NCBI RefSeq assembly: GCF_038066595.1
Contig: NZ_JBBUTH010000001.1
Span: 1 to 64,000 of the forward strand
Length of the DNA stretch: 64,000 nucleotides
Source of the DNA: Pseudaquabacterium inlustre
GTDB taxonomy: Bacteria > Pseudomonadota > Gammaproteobacteria > Burkholderiales > Burkholderiaceae_C
Direction: 5' to 3'
The position numbers and the translations under genes are program-made. The notes under the pieces were generated by a model. That model was given only the letters and a program-made list of their open reading frames with translations. It made no database searches and was not told the origin of the DNA. Positions 18,627 to 27,593 of the stretch are shown piece after piece; position 1 is the first letter of the stretch, and each line of letters begins with the position of its first letter.

Positions 18627-20552
18627 TCAGCTGCCAGCAATGCTGATCACGGTATCGAGCAGGGTCTGCGCGGTCTGCAGCACCTTGGCGGCGGCCTGGT
18701 AGCCCTGCTGGTACTGGATCAGCCGGGCCACCTCCTCGTCGACGTTGACGCCGGTCACCGAGGTCAGCTGCTCCTTGGCGGCCGTGAAGGCCTTGGACGA
18801 GCTGTCCGACGCGATGCTGGCGCCCTGTGCGCGCACGCCGATCTGAGAGAACAGGCTGGAGTAGGCGTCGCTGGCGCGCTGGCCGTCGACCAGCGTGCGG
18901 TTGGCCAGGCTGTCCATGCTCAGCGCATTGCCGTTGTTGGCCGAGGGCTGCTGGTTCGGCGCCAGGCGGATCTCGTCGCCGCTGCGCGGCAGGCCGGCCA
19001 GGGTCAGCGAGATGCCGTCCCACAGCACCGGCTGGCCGGGCGTGAACGTGCCCGAGCCAAGCACCGCGTTGCCGGCGTCACGCACCTCGTAGGCGCCGGC
19101 ATCGTCGGTGAAGTGCACGCTGATGGCGCTGTAGCCGGCGGCCGGCTCGGCCACGATGTCGGTGGCGGTGACGGCCATGGTGCCCTGGTTGGCCGCAGGG
19201 ATGGTGGCCACCACCGGGCTGGCCGCGGCCAGCCCGCGCGGGTTGCGCATGGCCACCGAGATCTCGGCCGCGGCGTAGGCCACCGGCCGCAGCAGGAAGC
19301 TCTCGCCCGCCGTGGGTGCGTTGGCCCCGGCGGTGATGCGCAGGCCGTCGAGCACATCGCCGCTGGCGATCGACACCGGCGTGGCGCCCGGGCCATCGGC
19401 CAGGCGGGTGACGAGGAAGCGGCTAGCGTCGGCCGGATCGACCTCGAGCTTGTAGTCGCTGGCCTTCAGCGCCGCGGCATCGGTGATCTCCAGCGTCACC
19501 GACGAGATGGCGGCGCCGCTGGCATCGCGCGCGTTGGTGGTGGCGGCCAGTGCCTTGGGCTCGGCCACGTTGAACAGCGCCGAGCCGGCCTGCCGGTCGA
19601 GGTCGATGCCCAGGCCCTGCTGCGCGTTCAGCGCACGCGAGACACCGGTCACGAACTGGCCCAGGCGGTTGCGCGCCTCGGCCAGATCGCCCGACTGGAA
19701 CTGCAGCATCCCGCCCAGCTTGCCGGAGGTGATGAAGTCGTCGGCCAGCAGCGTGAGCTTGCCGTTGAGGGTGATGCCCACGCCGGTGCGCTTGGGATCG
19801 TAGGGATCGGTCTGCACCGTGAGCTTGTTGGCCGAGCCGCCCAGCACCAGGGTCTGGCCGGTGGCCACGAACACGCCCACGCTGCCATCGGCCGCGGTGA
19901 CGGTCTGCACGTCCATCTGCTCGGAAATGCGCGAGACCAGCACGTCGCGCTGGTCAAGCAGGTCGTTGGGGTCGTGGCCCAGCGCGCTGGCCGACGAGAT
20001 CTGCCGGTTCAGTGCCGCCAGCTGCTGCGCCAGCGTGTTGACCTCGTTGACGGCACCCGCGATGTCGCTCGTGACATTGCCCTGCAGACCCTCGACCTGC
20101 TCGGCCACGTCGTGCGCCAGCGCGGTGAAGTCCTGCAGCTTGCCGATCACGGCCTGGCGCGCCGACAGGTCGGACGGCGCGGCGGCCAGGTCGGCGAAGG
20201 CATTGAAGATCTGCGTGGCCGCATTGCCCAGGCCCGATTCACCGCCGGGGAACATCTTCTCCAGCTGGCCCATCAGGTCGGACAGCGCCGCATCCGAGGC
20301 GGCCGCCGACTTCAGCGAGGCCGCGCGGTCGGTGAGGAAGGAATCCGACGCGCGCTTGACCGTGGTGACCGACACGCCGCGGCCCAGCCAGCCGCCGCTG
20401 AACTCCTGCGCGGTGTTGGTGGACTGGATGTTGGTCTGGCGCGAATAGCCCTCGGTGTTCGCGTTCGAGATGTTGTGGCTGGTGGTCTGGATCTGCCGGT
20501 ACGACGCGAACAGCGCCTGCGAACCCAGCGACAGCAAGGACGATGCACTCAC
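18627..20552 (-). CDS. flgK: Flagellar hook-associated protein FlgK
   Basis: FlgK (HAP1) joins the hook to FlgL. The 641-residue protein shows the N-terminal rod/hook motif HNISNANTEGYSRQT, the FlgK-specific helical domain (about 100-310) and the C-terminal heptads VNVDEEVARLIQYQQGYQ followed by AAKVLQTAQTLLDTVI. Its length is normal to slightly long. Translation starts with GTG at 20552. It sits 11 bases downstream of flgJ and 11 bases before flgL. Secretion needs the chaperone FlgN, encoded at 29552-29968. Confidence 0.95.
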   Translation of the reverse strand: MSASSLLSLGSQALFASYRQIQTTSHNISNANTEGYSRQTNIQSTNTAQEFSGGWLGRGVSVTTVKRASDSFLTDRAASLKSAAASDAALSDLMGQLEKMFPGGESGLGNAATQIFNAFADLAAAPSDLSARQAVIGKLQDFTALAHDVAEQVEGLQGNVTSDIAGAVNEVNTLAQQLAALNRQISSASALGHDPNDLLDQRDVLVSRISEQMDVQTVTAADGSVGVFVATGQTLVLGGSANKLTVQTDPYDPKRTGVGITLNGKLTLLADDFITSGKLGGMLQFQSGDLAEARNRLGQFVTGVSRALNAQQGLGIDLDRQAGSALFNVAEPKALAATTNARDASGAAISSVTLEITDAAALKASDYKLEVDPADASRFLVTRLADGPGATPVSIASGDVLDGLRITAGANAPTAGESFLLRPVAYAAAEISVAMRNPRGLAAASPVVATIPAANQGTMAVTATDIVAEPAAGYSAISVHFTDDAGAYEVRDAGNAVLGSGTFTPGQPVLWDGISLTLAGLPRSGDEIRLAPNQQPSANNGNALSMDSLANRTLVDGQRASDAYSSLFSQIGVRAQGASIASDSSSKAFTAAKEQLTSVTGVNVDEEVARLIQYQQGYQAAAKVLQTAQTLLDTVISIAGS

Positions 20553-20563
20553 GCGCTACCCCT

Positions 20564-21538
20564 TCAGCCCAGTGCGCGCTGGGCGCGCTGCGTGGTCTGG
20601 ATGACCTTGGCCAGCTTGCTGGCGTAGGCCGGATCGGTGGCATAGCCGGCGTTCTGCAGGCCCTGGGCGAAGGCCGTGGCATCGCCACCGGCCGCACGCA
20701 CGGCGGCGTAGCGCGGGTTGTCGCTCATCAGCCGGGCGTAGTCGGCGAACGACTCGGCATGGCTGGCGTAGGCACGGAACTTCTGCACCACCTTCTGTGC
20801 CTGGCCGTTGACGTACTCGGTGGTGGTCACGTCCACCGTCGGGCCCTTCCAGCTGGCACCGGCCTTGATGCCGAACAGGTTGTTCGACGGCGTGCCGTCG
20901 CGACCGACGATCTCCTTGGCGCCCCAGCCGGTCTCGTGCGCGGCCTGGGCGATCATGAAGCTGGCCGGGATGCCGCTCGCGGCCTCGACCTGGCGCGCCA
21001 CCTCGCTGTGCTGCTGCACGAAGCCGGCCACCGCGGTGGAGGGCACGCGCGGGGCGCCGGCCACGGCGGTGCCGTTGGCCAGGGCGCCGGCATTGGCGCT
21101 TGCGGCCTGTGTGGCGCCGCCCAGGCCGCCACGCGCGGCCGACAGGCTGGCGTTGGCCGGCGTGGCGCTGGGCGTGACGCCCATCTGCCGCTCGAGCTGG
21201 CGCGCGATCAGGTCGGCCAGGCCACCCGGCCGCCCGGCGCTGCCGCTGGCCAGCTGGGCATCGAGCATGTCGGTGCCCATGCGGCTGGCCTCGTTGTCCA
21301 TCATGCCGCTGGAATCGCTGGCCGCGCGCATGCTCTTGAGCACCTGCTGCATGAACAGGGCCTCGAACTGCACCGCCGCCTCGCGTGCAGCGGTCTTGGG
21401 GTCCTTGCCTGCGGCATTGCGCAGCGCATCGAGGTTGCGCGCATCGCTGGCCAGGCGGTTGCCGCGCACGCCCTGGCTGGCGGCGAAGCTGGCCGTGGAG
21501 GCGCTGGCGGCGGCGTGGCCCGAGGCGGCGGCGGCCAT
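20564..21538 (-). CDS. flgJ: Flagellar rod-cap/peptidoglycan hydrolase FlgJ
   Basis: This is the dual-domain form of FlgJ: an N-terminal rod-binding domain (about 35-110, with AAVQFEALFMQQVLKSMRAA) that caps the growing rod, and a C-terminal beta-N-acetylglucosaminidase (about 165-320) that opens the peptidoglycan layer. The catalytic Glu is in AHETGWGAKEI, and NNLFGIKAG is the family signature. A Gly/Ala/Asn-rich linker separates them. It follows flgI by two bases, so translation is probably coupled. It has 324 residues, the usual size. Confidence 0.95.
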   Translation of the reverse strand: MAAAASGHAAASASTASFAASQGVRGNRLASDARNLDALRNAAGKDPKTAAREAAVQFEALFMQQVLKSMRAASDSSGMMDNEASRMGTDMLDAQLASGSAGRPGGLADLIARQLERQMGVTPSATPANASLSAARGGLGGATQAASANAGALANGTAVAGAPRVPSTAVAGFVQQHSEVARQVEAASGIPASFMIAQAAHETGWGAKEIVGRDGTPSNNLFGIKAGASWKGPTVDVTTTEYVNGQAQKVVQKFRAYASHAESFADYARLMSDNPRYAAVRAAGGDATAFAQGLQNAGYATDPAYASKLAKVIQTTQRAQRALG

Positions 21539-21540
21539 GG

Positions 21541-22689
21541 TCAGATCACCTCGATCTCGGCGTTCAGCGCGCCGGCGGTCTTCATGGCCTGCAGGATGGC
21601 CAGCAGGTCCTGCGGCGTGGCGCCCAGCGCGTTGAGCGCGCGCACCACGTCGGCCAGCTTGGCGCCGGGCGGCAACTGCATCAGCGCCCCGCCCTGCTGG
21701 GTGATGGCGATGTCGACCTTCTCGGTCTTGACGGTCTGCCCGCCCTGCGACAGCGGCGCCGGCTGGCTGACCTGCGGCGTGGCGTTGACGGTCACGGTCA
21801 GCGCGCCATGGGCCACGGCACAGGTGCCCAGCGTGACGGATTCGTTGAGCACCACCGAGCCGGTGCGCGCATTGAGCACCACGCGCGCCGCGGGCTTGGC
21901 CAGCTGCACGTCGAGGTTCTCGATGTCGGCCACGAAGCCCACCGGGTCGCTCAGCGTATCGGGCATGCGCACGCGCACCACGCGGCCGTCCATGGCCTGG
22001 GCGGTGCCGGCGCCCTTGACGGCATTGATGGCGTTGGCCACCGCGCGGGCGGTGGTGAAGTCGTTGGCCGACACGTCCAGCTGCATGTAGCCGCCGCGCG
22101 AGAGCTGGGTGGGCACCGAGCGCTCCACCGTGCCGCCCTCGGGCACGCGGCCGGCCGACAGGTGGTTGATCTGCACCTTGCTGCCGCCGGCCGAGGCGCC
22201 GGCGCCGCCGACGATCAGGTTGCCCTGGGCGATGGCGTAGATCTGCCCGTCCGCGCCGCGCAGCGCGGTGGCCAGCAGCGTGCCGCCGCGCAGGCTCTTG
22301 GCATTGCCGGCCGAGGCCACGGTGACATCGATGCGCTGGCCCGGCTGGGCGAAGGCCGGCAGATCGGCCGTGACGACGACGGCGGCCAGGTTCTTGGGCT
22401 GCATCTGCACGCCCGGCGGCAGCGTGATGCCGTTCTGCTGCAGGTAGGCCGCCAGGGCCTGGGGCGTGAACGGCGCCTGGGTGCTCTGGTCACCGGTGCC
22501 GTCCAGGCCGAACACCAGGCCGAAGCCGGTGAGCTGGTTGGGGCGCACGCCCTGCACCGTGGCCAGTTCCTTGATGCGGGCAGCCTGGGCCCCGCCTCCC
22601 GCGGCGACACCCGCCAGCACGGCAACCAGCAGCGCCGCGCGGCGCAGCCAACTTCCGGGCCTGAAGACAGAAGAAGTCATGTCGGCCAT
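21541..22689 (-). CDS. flgI: Flagellar P-ring protein FlgI
   Basis: FlgI forms the periplasmic P ring around the rod. The 382-residue precursor has a Sec signal peptide with a basic WLRR segment and a hydrophobic core ending near AQA (about residue 37), then the mature start ARIKELATVQGVRPNQLTGF that is nearly invariant in the family. Internal signatures GLVFGLDGTGD and FTPQALAAYLQQNGI are present. An in-frame ATG at 22680 is an alternative start and would keep the signal peptide. It lies between flgH (5 bases upstream) and flgJ (2 bases downstream). Confidence 0.95.
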   Translation of the reverse strand: MADMTSSVFRPGSWLRRAALLVAVLAGVAAGGGAQAARIKELATVQGVRPNQLTGFGLVFGLDGTGDQSTQAPFTPQALAAYLQQNGITLPPGVQMQPKNLAAVVVTADLPAFAQPGQRIDVTVASAGNAKSLRGGTLLATALRGADGQIYAIAQGNLIVGGAGASAGGSKVQINHLSAGRVPEGGTVERSVPTQLSRGGYMQLDVSANDFTTARAVANAINAVKGAGTAQAMDGRVVRVRMPDTLSDPVGFVADIENLDVQLAKPAARVVLNARTGSVVLNESVTLGTCAVAHGALTVTVNATPQVSQPAPLSQGGQTVKTEKVDIAITQQGGALMQLPPGAKLADVVRALNALGATPQDLLAILQAMKTAGALNAEIEVI

Positions 22690-22694
22690 CCGGC

Positions 22695-23378
22695 TCAGAT
22701 CGGCAGCACGCTGAGGAAGAAGCGGCCCAGCCAGCCCATGCTCTGCACCTCGGCCTGCTGGCCGCGGCCGCGCTGCTCGACGCGCACGTTGGCGATCTGC
22801 GTGCTCTGCACCGTGTTGCCCGGCGCGATGGCGCGCGGGTCCACCTGGCCCGAGAAGCGCAGCACGTCGACGTTGGCATTGACGCCGATCTGCTTCTCGG
22901 CGGCGACGATCAGGTGGCCGTTGGGCAGCACCTGCACCACGGTGGCGGTGATGGTGCCGGAGAAGTCGTTGGTGTTGACCGTGGTGCCCTTGCCTTCGTA
23001 GGTGTTGGTGTCCGAGCCGGTGGCGGTGGCGCGGGTCAGCGCACTGCTCTTGAGCAGCGGCAAGGCGGTGACGCTGGCCGACAGCGCGCTCTTGCGGTCG
23101 ATGTTGCTGGTCGAGCTCTGCGTGGCGTTCACCTTCTCGGCGATCTGCACCAGCAGCGTGTCGCCGACGATGCGGGCACGGTGGTTCTCGAACAGTGGCC
23201 GGTAGCCGTCGGAGCGGAAGATGGCACCGGTGGGCACCGGCGCGGCCACCGGCACGGCCGGCAGCGGCACGGCCGCGGTGGGCTGGATCACCTCCACGTC
23301 GGGCAGGCGGGCCAGGTGCTCGCAGCCGCCCAGCAGCAGCAACAGCGGCAGGGCCAGCAGGGCGGTGCGCAGGCTCAT
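22695..23378 (-). CDS. flgH: Flagellar L-ring lipoprotein FlgH
   Basis: FlgH is the outer membrane lipoprotein of the L ring. The 227-residue precursor begins MSLRTALLALPLLLLLGGC, a lipoprotein signal with lipobox LGGC. The mature part carries the family signatures GYRPLFENHRARIVGDTLLVQI and PNGHLIVAAEKQI, and ends in WLGRFFLSVLPI. The ATG at 23378 has GAGG about eight bases upstream, overlapping the end of flgG; a GTG at 23393 is less likely. It is in the normal flgG-H-I order. Confidence 0.95.
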   Translation of the reverse strand: MSLRTALLALPLLLLLGGCEHLARLPDVEVIQPTAAVPLPAVPVAAPVPTGAIFRSDGYRPLFENHRARIVGDTLLVQIAEKVNATQSSTSNIDRKSALSASVTALPLLKSSALTRATATGSDTNTYEGKGTTVNTNDFSGTITATVVQVLPNGHLIVAAEKQIGVNANVDVLRFSGQVDPRAIAPGNTVQSTQIANVRVEQRGRGQQAEVQSMGWLGRFFLSVLPI

Positions 23379-23389
23379 GGTGGTGTGCC

Positions 23390-24172
23390 TCACAGCTGCC
23401 CCAGGCGCTGCAGCATCTGGTCCGAGGTCTGCACCGCCTTGGAGTTGACCTCGTAGGCGCGCTGCGTCTGGATCATCGTGACCAGTTCCTCGACCATGTT
23501 GACGTTGCTGCCCTCGACATAGCCCTGCTTCAGGCTGCCCAGGCCGTTGGCTTCCGGCGAGCCGGCCTGCGGTGCACCGGACGCGCCGGTCTCGGCATAG
23601 AGGTTCTCGCCCTTGGGCTCCAGACCGGCCGGGTTGATGAAGTTGGCGATCTGCAACTGACCGATCTGCTGCGGCGCGGTCTGGCTCGGCAGTGTGACGG
23701 TGATCACACCGTCCTTGGCGATGGTGACGCTCTGCGCCTGCGCCGGCACGGTGATCGCCGGCTGCACCAGGTAGCCGGCGTTGGTGACGATCTGGCCTTG
23801 CGAGTTCAGCTGGAACGCGCCGTCGCGGGTGTAGCCGGTGGTGCCGTCGGGCATCTGCACCTGGAAGAAGCCCTGGCCCATGATGGCCACGTCGTAGGTG
23901 TTGCTGGTCTGCTGGATGCTGCCCTGCGAGAAGTTGCGCGCCAGGCCCACGGCGCGCACGCCCAGGCCCATCTGCAGGCCGGTGGGCAGCGTGGTCTGCT
24001 CGGTGCTGTTGGCGCCGGCCTGGCGCAGGTTCTGGTACATCAGGTCCTCGAACACCGCATGGCCGCGCTTGTAGCCATTGGTGGCGCTGTTGGCCAGGTT
24101 GTGCGAGACCGCGTCCAGCTGGGTCTGCTGCGCTTCCATGCCGGTCTTGGCGATCCAGAGTGAGCGGATCAT
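23390..24172 (-). CDS. flgG: Flagellar distal rod protein FlgG
   Basis: FlgG builds the distal rod. The 260-residue product has the N-terminal rod motif SHNLANSATNGYKRGHAVFED, the LPTGLQMGLGVRAVG segment typical of FlgG, and the C-terminal EGSNVNMVEELVTMIQTQRAYEVNSKAVQTSDQML. Size is typical. Unlike its neighbours it is separated from flgF by 121 bases that contain an intrinsic terminator, so it may also need its own promoter. GGAG lies about eight bases before the ATG. Confidence 0.96.
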   Translation of the reverse strand: MIRSLWIAKTGMEAQQTQLDAVSHNLANSATNGYKRGHAVFEDLMYQNLRQAGANSTEQTTLPTGLQMGLGVRAVGLARNFSQGSIQQTSNTYDVAIMGQGFFQVQMPDGTTGYTRDGAFQLNSQGQIVTNAGYLVQPAITVPAQAQSVTIAKDGVITVTLPSQTAPQQIGQLQIANFINPAGLEPKGENLYAETGASGAPQAGSPEANGLGSLKQGYVEGSNVNMVEELVTMIQTQRAYEVNSKAVQTSDQMLQRLGQL

Positions 24173-24234
24173 GTGCAGCGCTCCGTGTAAAGAAAGGGGT
24201 ACATGGTGATGATCGCCCCGACTTGAGCCCGCGG

Positions 24235-24266
24235 AAAAAGCAAAAAGCGCCGCGATGGCGGCGCTT
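24235..24266 (-). terminator. Intrinsic terminator between flgF and flgG
   Basis: Read on the minus strand, a perfect 9-base-pair stem (24258-24266 with 24245-24253, AAGCGCCGC / GCGGCGCTT, four-base loop) is followed by TTTTT, GC and TTTTT (24246 down to 24235). This is a good rho-independent terminator shape for transcripts leaving flgF. On the plus strand there is no T tract. It lies within what is otherwise a continuous flgB-L operon, so it probably attenuates the distal genes. Confidence 0.75.
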
Positions 24267-24293
24267 CTCGGCGGTGGGTGCGGGGCCCCGGGC

Positions 24294-25025
24294 TCAGGTG
24301 CTGTTGCCCAGCAGCCGCGTGGCCGATTGCTCGCGGTCCTGCGCGGTCTGCAGCATCTTCATCTGCTGCTCGAACTGGCGTGCGGCCGAGATCATGGCCA
24401 CCATCGATTCGACCGGGCTGACATTGCTGCCTTCCAGCGCGCCGTCCTGCAGGCGGGCATTGGCATCGGCCGGCAGATCGTTGCCATCGGCAGCGCGAAA
24501 CAGGCCGTCCTCGCCGCGGTTCAGCGCCGCCTCGGGCGTCACCAGCTTGAGCCGGCCGATGCCCTGCGGCGCGCCGTTGCCGGTGCGCGCGGTGATGGTG
24601 CCGTCCTCGCCGATCTGCACGCTGGCATTGGCCGGCACGGTGATCGGACCGCCATCGCCCAGCACCGTGAGCCCGGTGCGGGTGACCAGCGTGCCCTCGG
24701 GGCTGACGTCCAGCGCCCCGAAGCGGGTGTAGGCCTCGGTGCCGTCGCTGCCCTGCACCGCCAGCCAGGCGTTGCCCTTCATGGCCACGTCCAGGTTGCG
24801 GCCGGTGGCGGTGATCGGCCCGGCTTCGGGGTTGTAGCCAGGTGTGCTTTCCAGCGAATACACCCGCGTGCTGGCGCCGTCGCCCTGCACCGGCACGGCG
24901 CGGAACGCGGTCAGCTCGGCGCGAAAGCCGGTGGTCGAGGCGTTGGCCAGGTTGTTGGACACCACTTCCTGGCGCTGCATGGCGGCCTTGGCGCCTGTCA
25001 TCGTCAGGTAGATCACGCGGTCCAT
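24294..25025 (-). CDS. flgF: Flagellar proximal rod protein FlgF
   Basis: FlgF is a proximal rod subunit. The 243-residue product has MDRVIYLTMTGAKAAMQRQE, then the shared rod motif NNLANASTTGFRAE, and the C-terminal GSNVSPVESMVAMISAARQFEQQMKMLQ. It is exported without a cleaved signal. It follows flgE by 34 bases. Just after its stop comes the minus-strand terminator at 24235-24266, which makes FlgF the last gene of a possible short transcript flgBCDEF. Confidence 0.95.
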   Translation of the reverse strand: MDRVIYLTMTGAKAAMQRQEVVSNNLANASTTGFRAELTAFRAVPVQGDGASTRVYSLESTPGYNPEAGPITATGRNLDVAMKGNAWLAVQGSDGTEAYTRFGALDVSPEGTLVTRTGLTVLGDGGPITVPANASVQIGEDGTITARTGNGAPQGIGRLKLVTPEAALNRGEDGLFRAADGNDLPADANARLQDGALEGSNVSPVESMVAMISAARQFEQQMKMLQTAQDREQSATRLLGNST

Positions 25026-25059
25026 GGGTCAGTTCCTCGGTGCGGCGGGGCTCAGTGCA

Positions 25060-26328
25060 TCAGCGCAGGCTGACCAGGGTCTGCATCACCGAGTCCTGCG
25101 TCTTGATGGTCTGCGCGTTGGCCTGGTAGATGCGCTGGGCCACCATCATGTTCACCAGCTCCTGCGTCAGGTCCACATTGCTCTCCTCGACCGCCTTGGA
25201 CTGCAGCAGGCCCAGGTTGCCGCCGCCCGGCGTGCCGATGACCGGGTCGCCCGAGTCATAGGTGCTGGCCCAGACGTTGCCGCCCAGCGGCTGCAGGCCC
25301 TGCGCATTGCGGAAGTTGGCCAGTTCGATGCGGGCGATGGCCGCCGACTGGCCGCTGGAGTAGCTGCCGATCACGGTGCCGTCGTTCTCGATCGAGATCG
25401 AGCTCAGCCGGCCGGGCGGGAAGCCGTCCTGCGACACGTCGGTGGGGCCGAAGGCCGAGCCGAACTGGGTCAGCTTGGTCATGTCCATGACCACGGACTC
25501 GAAAGCCACGGTCTCGGTGGAGGTGCCCACGCCGGTGGCCGGAATGGCCACCGAGATCGGCTCCGACGGCGAGGTCGGCGGGGTGCCATCGTCGGGGAAC
25601 TCCACGCGCGTGATCGGCGCCGGTGCGTCTGCCGTGCCGCCGACGGTCTCGCCGTTGGCCGTGGCATAGACGTCCCAGGTGTTGTTGGCCACCTTCTGGA
25701 AGAAGTAGGTCATCGACACCTGCTGGCCCTTGGTGTCGTAGATGTTGATCGACGTGGAGTTGTTGTACGTGGTCGCGTCGGTGAAGTCGATGGCCACCGG
25801 CGCATTGGTGGCCGAGTCGATCTTGGCGCTCTGCCGGGCGTCGAGATTGATCTCCATGTTCATGGTGGAGGTCTGCTTCGGCGCGATGCCCGAGGTGGGC
25901 AGTTGCAGCGGCTGCGACTTGCCGGGGATCTGCCCGTCCTGGTAGGTCACCGGGATGGCCATCAGCTTCATGTCGTCGGAGTTGGTGACATAGCCTTCGC
26001 GGTCGACCTTGAACTGGCCATTGCGCGAATAGACCATCGCACCGGTCGGGTCCTGCAGCTGGAAGAAGCCCGCACCGTTGATCGCCACGTCCAGCGGGTT
26101 GTCGGTGGAACTGATGCTGCCCTGCGAGAACTGCTGCGCCACCGCCGTCACCGCCACGCCCAGGCCGGCACTGCCCGCGCCACCGCCGGAGGCGCGAGCA
26201 TAGATATCCGCGAACTCCGCACGCGAAGCCTTGGCGCCCACGGTGCTGGCATTGGCCACGTTGTTGCCGATCACCTCGAGGTTGCGACCGGCGGAAGTCA
26301 AGCCTGTGACGCCTTGCTGGAAACTCAT
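25060..26328 (-). CDS. flgE: Flagellar hook protein FlgE
   Basis: FlgE polymerises into the hook. The 422-residue protein has the N-terminal MSFQQGVTGLTSAGRNLEVIG with NNVANASTVGAKAS, a long variable middle (D1-D2 domains, Gly/Thr/Asp-rich) and the C-terminal VEESNVDLTQELVNMMVAQRIYQANAQTIKTQD. Length is usual for the family. It lies 106 bases downstream of flgD; that gap contains no gene and no clear promoter. Confidence 0.96.
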   Translation of the reverse strand: MSFQQGVTGLTSAGRNLEVIGNNVANASTVGAKASRAEFADIYARASGGGAGSAGLGVAVTAVAQQFSQGSISSTDNPLDVAINGAGFFQLQDPTGAMVYSRNGQFKVDREGYVTNSDDMKLMAIPVTYQDGQIPGKSQPLQLPTSGIAPKQTSTMNMEINLDARQSAKIDSATNAPVAIDFTDATTYNNSTSINIYDTKGQQVSMTYFFQKVANNTWDVYATANGETVGGTADAPAPITRVEFPDDGTPPTSPSEPISVAIPATGVGTSTETVAFESVVMDMTKLTQFGSAFGPTDVSQDGFPPGRLSSISIENDGTVIGSYSSGQSAAIARIELANFRNAQGLQPLGGNVWASTYDSGDPVIGTPGGGNLGLLQSKAVEESNVDLTQELVNMMVAQRIYQANAQTIKTQDSVMQTLVSLR

Positions 26329-26434
26329 GGGAACACTCCTGGTGCGAACGATGTCGGCGGCCGGTCGACCACCTTCGGATACTGCGGATCACCGCGGCGC
26401 CTCGCGTGCGCCGCGCGGGAGAAGAGGGACGGGA

Positions 26435-27103
26435 TCAGTGCACGGACTTGACCGCGTCGTAGGAGACCGAACCGCTGTTCTGCAGGTCGAGCGTCAGCGT
26501 GCCACTGCCGGCGCTGACGGCATTCACCTTGTCCAGCATCAGCGGTGTGGCGGTGACGGCCACACCGCCGGTGGTGGCGCTGATGCGGAAGCGGTAGTCG
26601 CCATCGGTCTCCAGGTCATTGGCCGTGAACGAGAAGTCCTGCTGGCCACTGCCCTGCGCCCCGAGGCTGACGGTCTTGACCACGGTGCCGGCGGCATTGA
26701 GCACCTCGACCTTCACCGTGTCGGCGGCGGCGCTCAATTCGAACAGGCCGCTGGCCTGGTTGCCGCTCATGGCCATCTGGTCGCCCTGCACCACCACGCT
26801 GTGGCCCACCAGCGAGGCCCCCTGCAGCGCCTGCATGCTGACGAACTGGCTGGTCAGCTTGCTGATCGACTGGTTCATCGACTCGATGCCGCTGACGGTG
26901 CTGATCTGCGCCATCTGCGTGGTCATCTGCGCGTTGTCCATCGGGTTCAGCGGATCCTGGTTGGTCAGCTGCGTGGTCAGCAGCTTCAGGAAGCGGTCCT
27001 GCTGCTCCTGCGCGGTGAGCGCCTTGGCGGTGCTGGTGCTGGCGACATTGAACGACGAGAAGTCGGTGGCCAGGCTGGCGGTGCTGCTGGAGGTGGTGGT
27101 CAT
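26435..27103 (-). CDS. flgD: Flagellar hook-cap/assembly protein FlgD
   Basis: FlgD is the scaffold cap for hook assembly. The 222-residue product shows the conserved N-terminal block AQEQQDRFLKLLTTQLTNQDPLNPMDNAQMTTQMAQ and a C-terminal FlgD Ig-like/tudor region (about 115-215) with VEVLNAAGTVVKTVSLGAQ and GDYRFRISATTGG. Being transient, it is exported and later lost. It starts 34 bases after flgC. Confidence 0.95.
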   Translation of the reverse strand: MTTTSSSTASLATDFSSFNVASTSTAKALTAQEQQDRFLKLLTTQLTNQDPLNPMDNAQMTTQMAQISTVSGIESMNQSISKLTSQFVSMQALQGASLVGHSVVVQGDQMAMSGNQASGLFELSAAADTVKVEVLNAAGTVVKTVSLGAQGSGQQDFSFTANDLETDGDYRFRISATTGGVAVTATPLMLDKVNAVSAGSGTLTLDLQNSGSVSYDAVKSVH

Positions 27104-27137
27104 CGCGGGTTCCGGGGTTCAGGACGATCGGCAGGCA

Positions 27138-27545
27138 TCAGCCCTGCCCCATCTGCAGGGTCTTCATCAACAGGCTCTTGGCCGTGTTCATGACCTCGAC
27201 GTTGTTCTGGTACGAACGCGAGGCGGAGATCATGTTCACCATCTCCTCCACCGGGCTCACGTTGCTGAAGGTCACGTAGCCCTGGGCGTCGGCGGCCGGG
27301 TGCTTGGGGTCGTGCACCTTGCGCCCCGGCGTGTCGGACTCGACGACATTGCTCACGCGCACGCCGGCCGAGGTCACCTCGCCCATCAGCGTGGTCTGGA
27401 ACACCACCTGCCGCGCCTTGTAGGCCTGGCCGTCGGGGCCGGCCACGGTGTCGGCGTTGGCCAGGTTGCTGGCCACCACGTTCAGGCGCTGCGTCTGGGC
27501 GCTGACCGCGCTGCCCGAGACATCGAAGATCTTGAACATGCTCAT
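27138..27545 (-). CDS. flgC: Flagellar proximal rod protein FlgC
   Basis: FlgC is a proximal rod subunit. The 135-residue product begins MSMFKIFDVSGSAVSAQTQR, with the rod motif SNLANADTVAG and the C-terminal NVSPVEEMVNMISASRSYQNNVEVMNTAKSLL. Either of two ATGs, at 27545 and 27539, could be used. It lies 48 bases downstream of flgB. Confidence 0.95.
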   Translation of the reverse strand: MSMFKIFDVSGSAVSAQTQRLNVVASNLANADTVAGPDGQAYKARQVVFQTTLMGEVTSAGVRVSNVVESDTPGRKVHDPKHPAADAQGYVTFSNVSPVEEMVNMISASRSYQNNVEVMNTAKSLLMKTLQMGQG

Positions 27546-27593
27546 CGCGGTGCTCCTGCGGTGGATCGCTCGGCTCGGGGGGGCACGCCGTCA

